Source of the DNA: a virus
DNA length: 61,638 bases
Virus record (IMG/VR): IMGVR_UViG_3300046368_000725
Span: 1 to 61,638 of that record
Strand: one strand, 5' to 3'
Positions 61,587 through 61,638 of this stretch are shown one piece after another. The position numbers and the translations under genes are program-made. The stretch's first letter is position 1. Each line of letters starts with the position of its first letter. Below the pieces are notes generated by a model, which saw only the letters and a list, made by a program, of their open reading frames with translations, was not told the DNA's origin and did not search any database.

Positions 61587-61638
61587 GTAGAGTAATTATA
61601 TTAAATGATATTTATGATGTTAGAGGCACCGGAGGTGT
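61583..61638 (+). CDS. Start of a further gene, probably another B12-like radical SAM protein (cut by window end)
   Basis: The ATG at 61583 overlaps the previous TGA and opens MSRVIILNDIYDVRGTGGV before the edge. The strand-then-(R)G-(T/A)G pattern resembles the first 20 residues of 54087 and 60063. Only 18 full codons are present, so the family is a guess. Confidence 0.4.
   Translation, partial: MSRVIILNDIYDVRGTGG

Noticed and set aside
2859-61638. A RiPP-type precursor peptide for the radical SAM enzymes
   Set aside because: No short gene with a leader and Cys/Gly/Ser-rich repeated core was found; the 76-aa gene at 42914 lacks such a layout.
1-61638. CRISPR arrays, tRNA genes, transposases, integrase
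   Set aside because: None recognised on either strand by eye; a tRNA or covariance scan would be needed to exclude small RNAs.

Overview
The window looks like part of a tailed marine bacteriophage genome of the T4-like kind, possibly infecting SAR11 or cyanobacteria; the host is inferred, not shown. Reasons: it is A+T-rich; genes are packed with 1-40 bp overlaps and mixed small operons; it opens with repeat-rich tail-fibre-type proteins; and several operons start at TATAAATA boxes, the T4-type late promoter. I see no tRNA, rRNA, CRISPR array, transposase, integrase or bacterial housekeeping gene. There is no gene-free stretch longer than about 150 bases. I count 66 genes, two of them cut by the window ends.

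Layout. 3-2804: three virion structural genes. 2808-13112: a sigma70-type promoter followed by eleven coupled genes: a small conserved protein, two DxD glycosyltransferases, an unknown, a third glycosyltransferase, five radical SAM proteins and an SGNH-like esterase. 13046-19404: short divergent blocks with glycosyltransferases, four SGNH-like or related genes, an amidinotransferase and a truncated DegT-type aminotransferase. 19473-26280: a sugar epimerase, two glycosyltransferases, a methyltransferase and three radical SAM proteins. 26240-33835: 2-oxoglutarate (2OG) oxygenases, four radical SAM proteins and a QueC-like ATPase. 33862-39982: a 2OG oxygenase, then a minus-strand late operon running from a 15-repeat fibre protein through a kinase-like protein, an acyltransferase-like protein, a mini adenylating enzyme and a flavin halogenase homologue. 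40021-49379: a multi-repeat glycosyltransferase, a methyltransferase, an SGNH protein and four radical SAM proteins. 49368-61638: 2OG oxygenases, two nitroreductases, an SDR, a miniature aldehyde dehydrogenase, a GNAT acetyltransferase and three radical SAM proteins, two or three of them of the B12-binding-like type.

In total there are 19 complete radical SAM genes plus one probable start, 8 candidate 2OG-Fe(II) oxygenases, at least 8 glycosyltransferase-like genes and 5 SGNH-like genes, mostly diverged paralogues. This is a large accessory chemistry island set among tail genes. Two readings fit: synthesis or decoration of a surface glycan, or post-translational modification of the repeat-rich fibre proteins. 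Both are inference.

The most unexpected regulatory feature is that most operon-leading genes have a start codon 4-6 nt after the promoter -10 or late box. Both the sigma70-type (TTGACA-N16/17-TATAAT) and the late-type (nnTAAATA) promoters do this, which predicts leaderless mRNAs. Genes inside operons, and the structural genes, keep ordinary AGGAG-type ribosome sites or overlap their neighbours.
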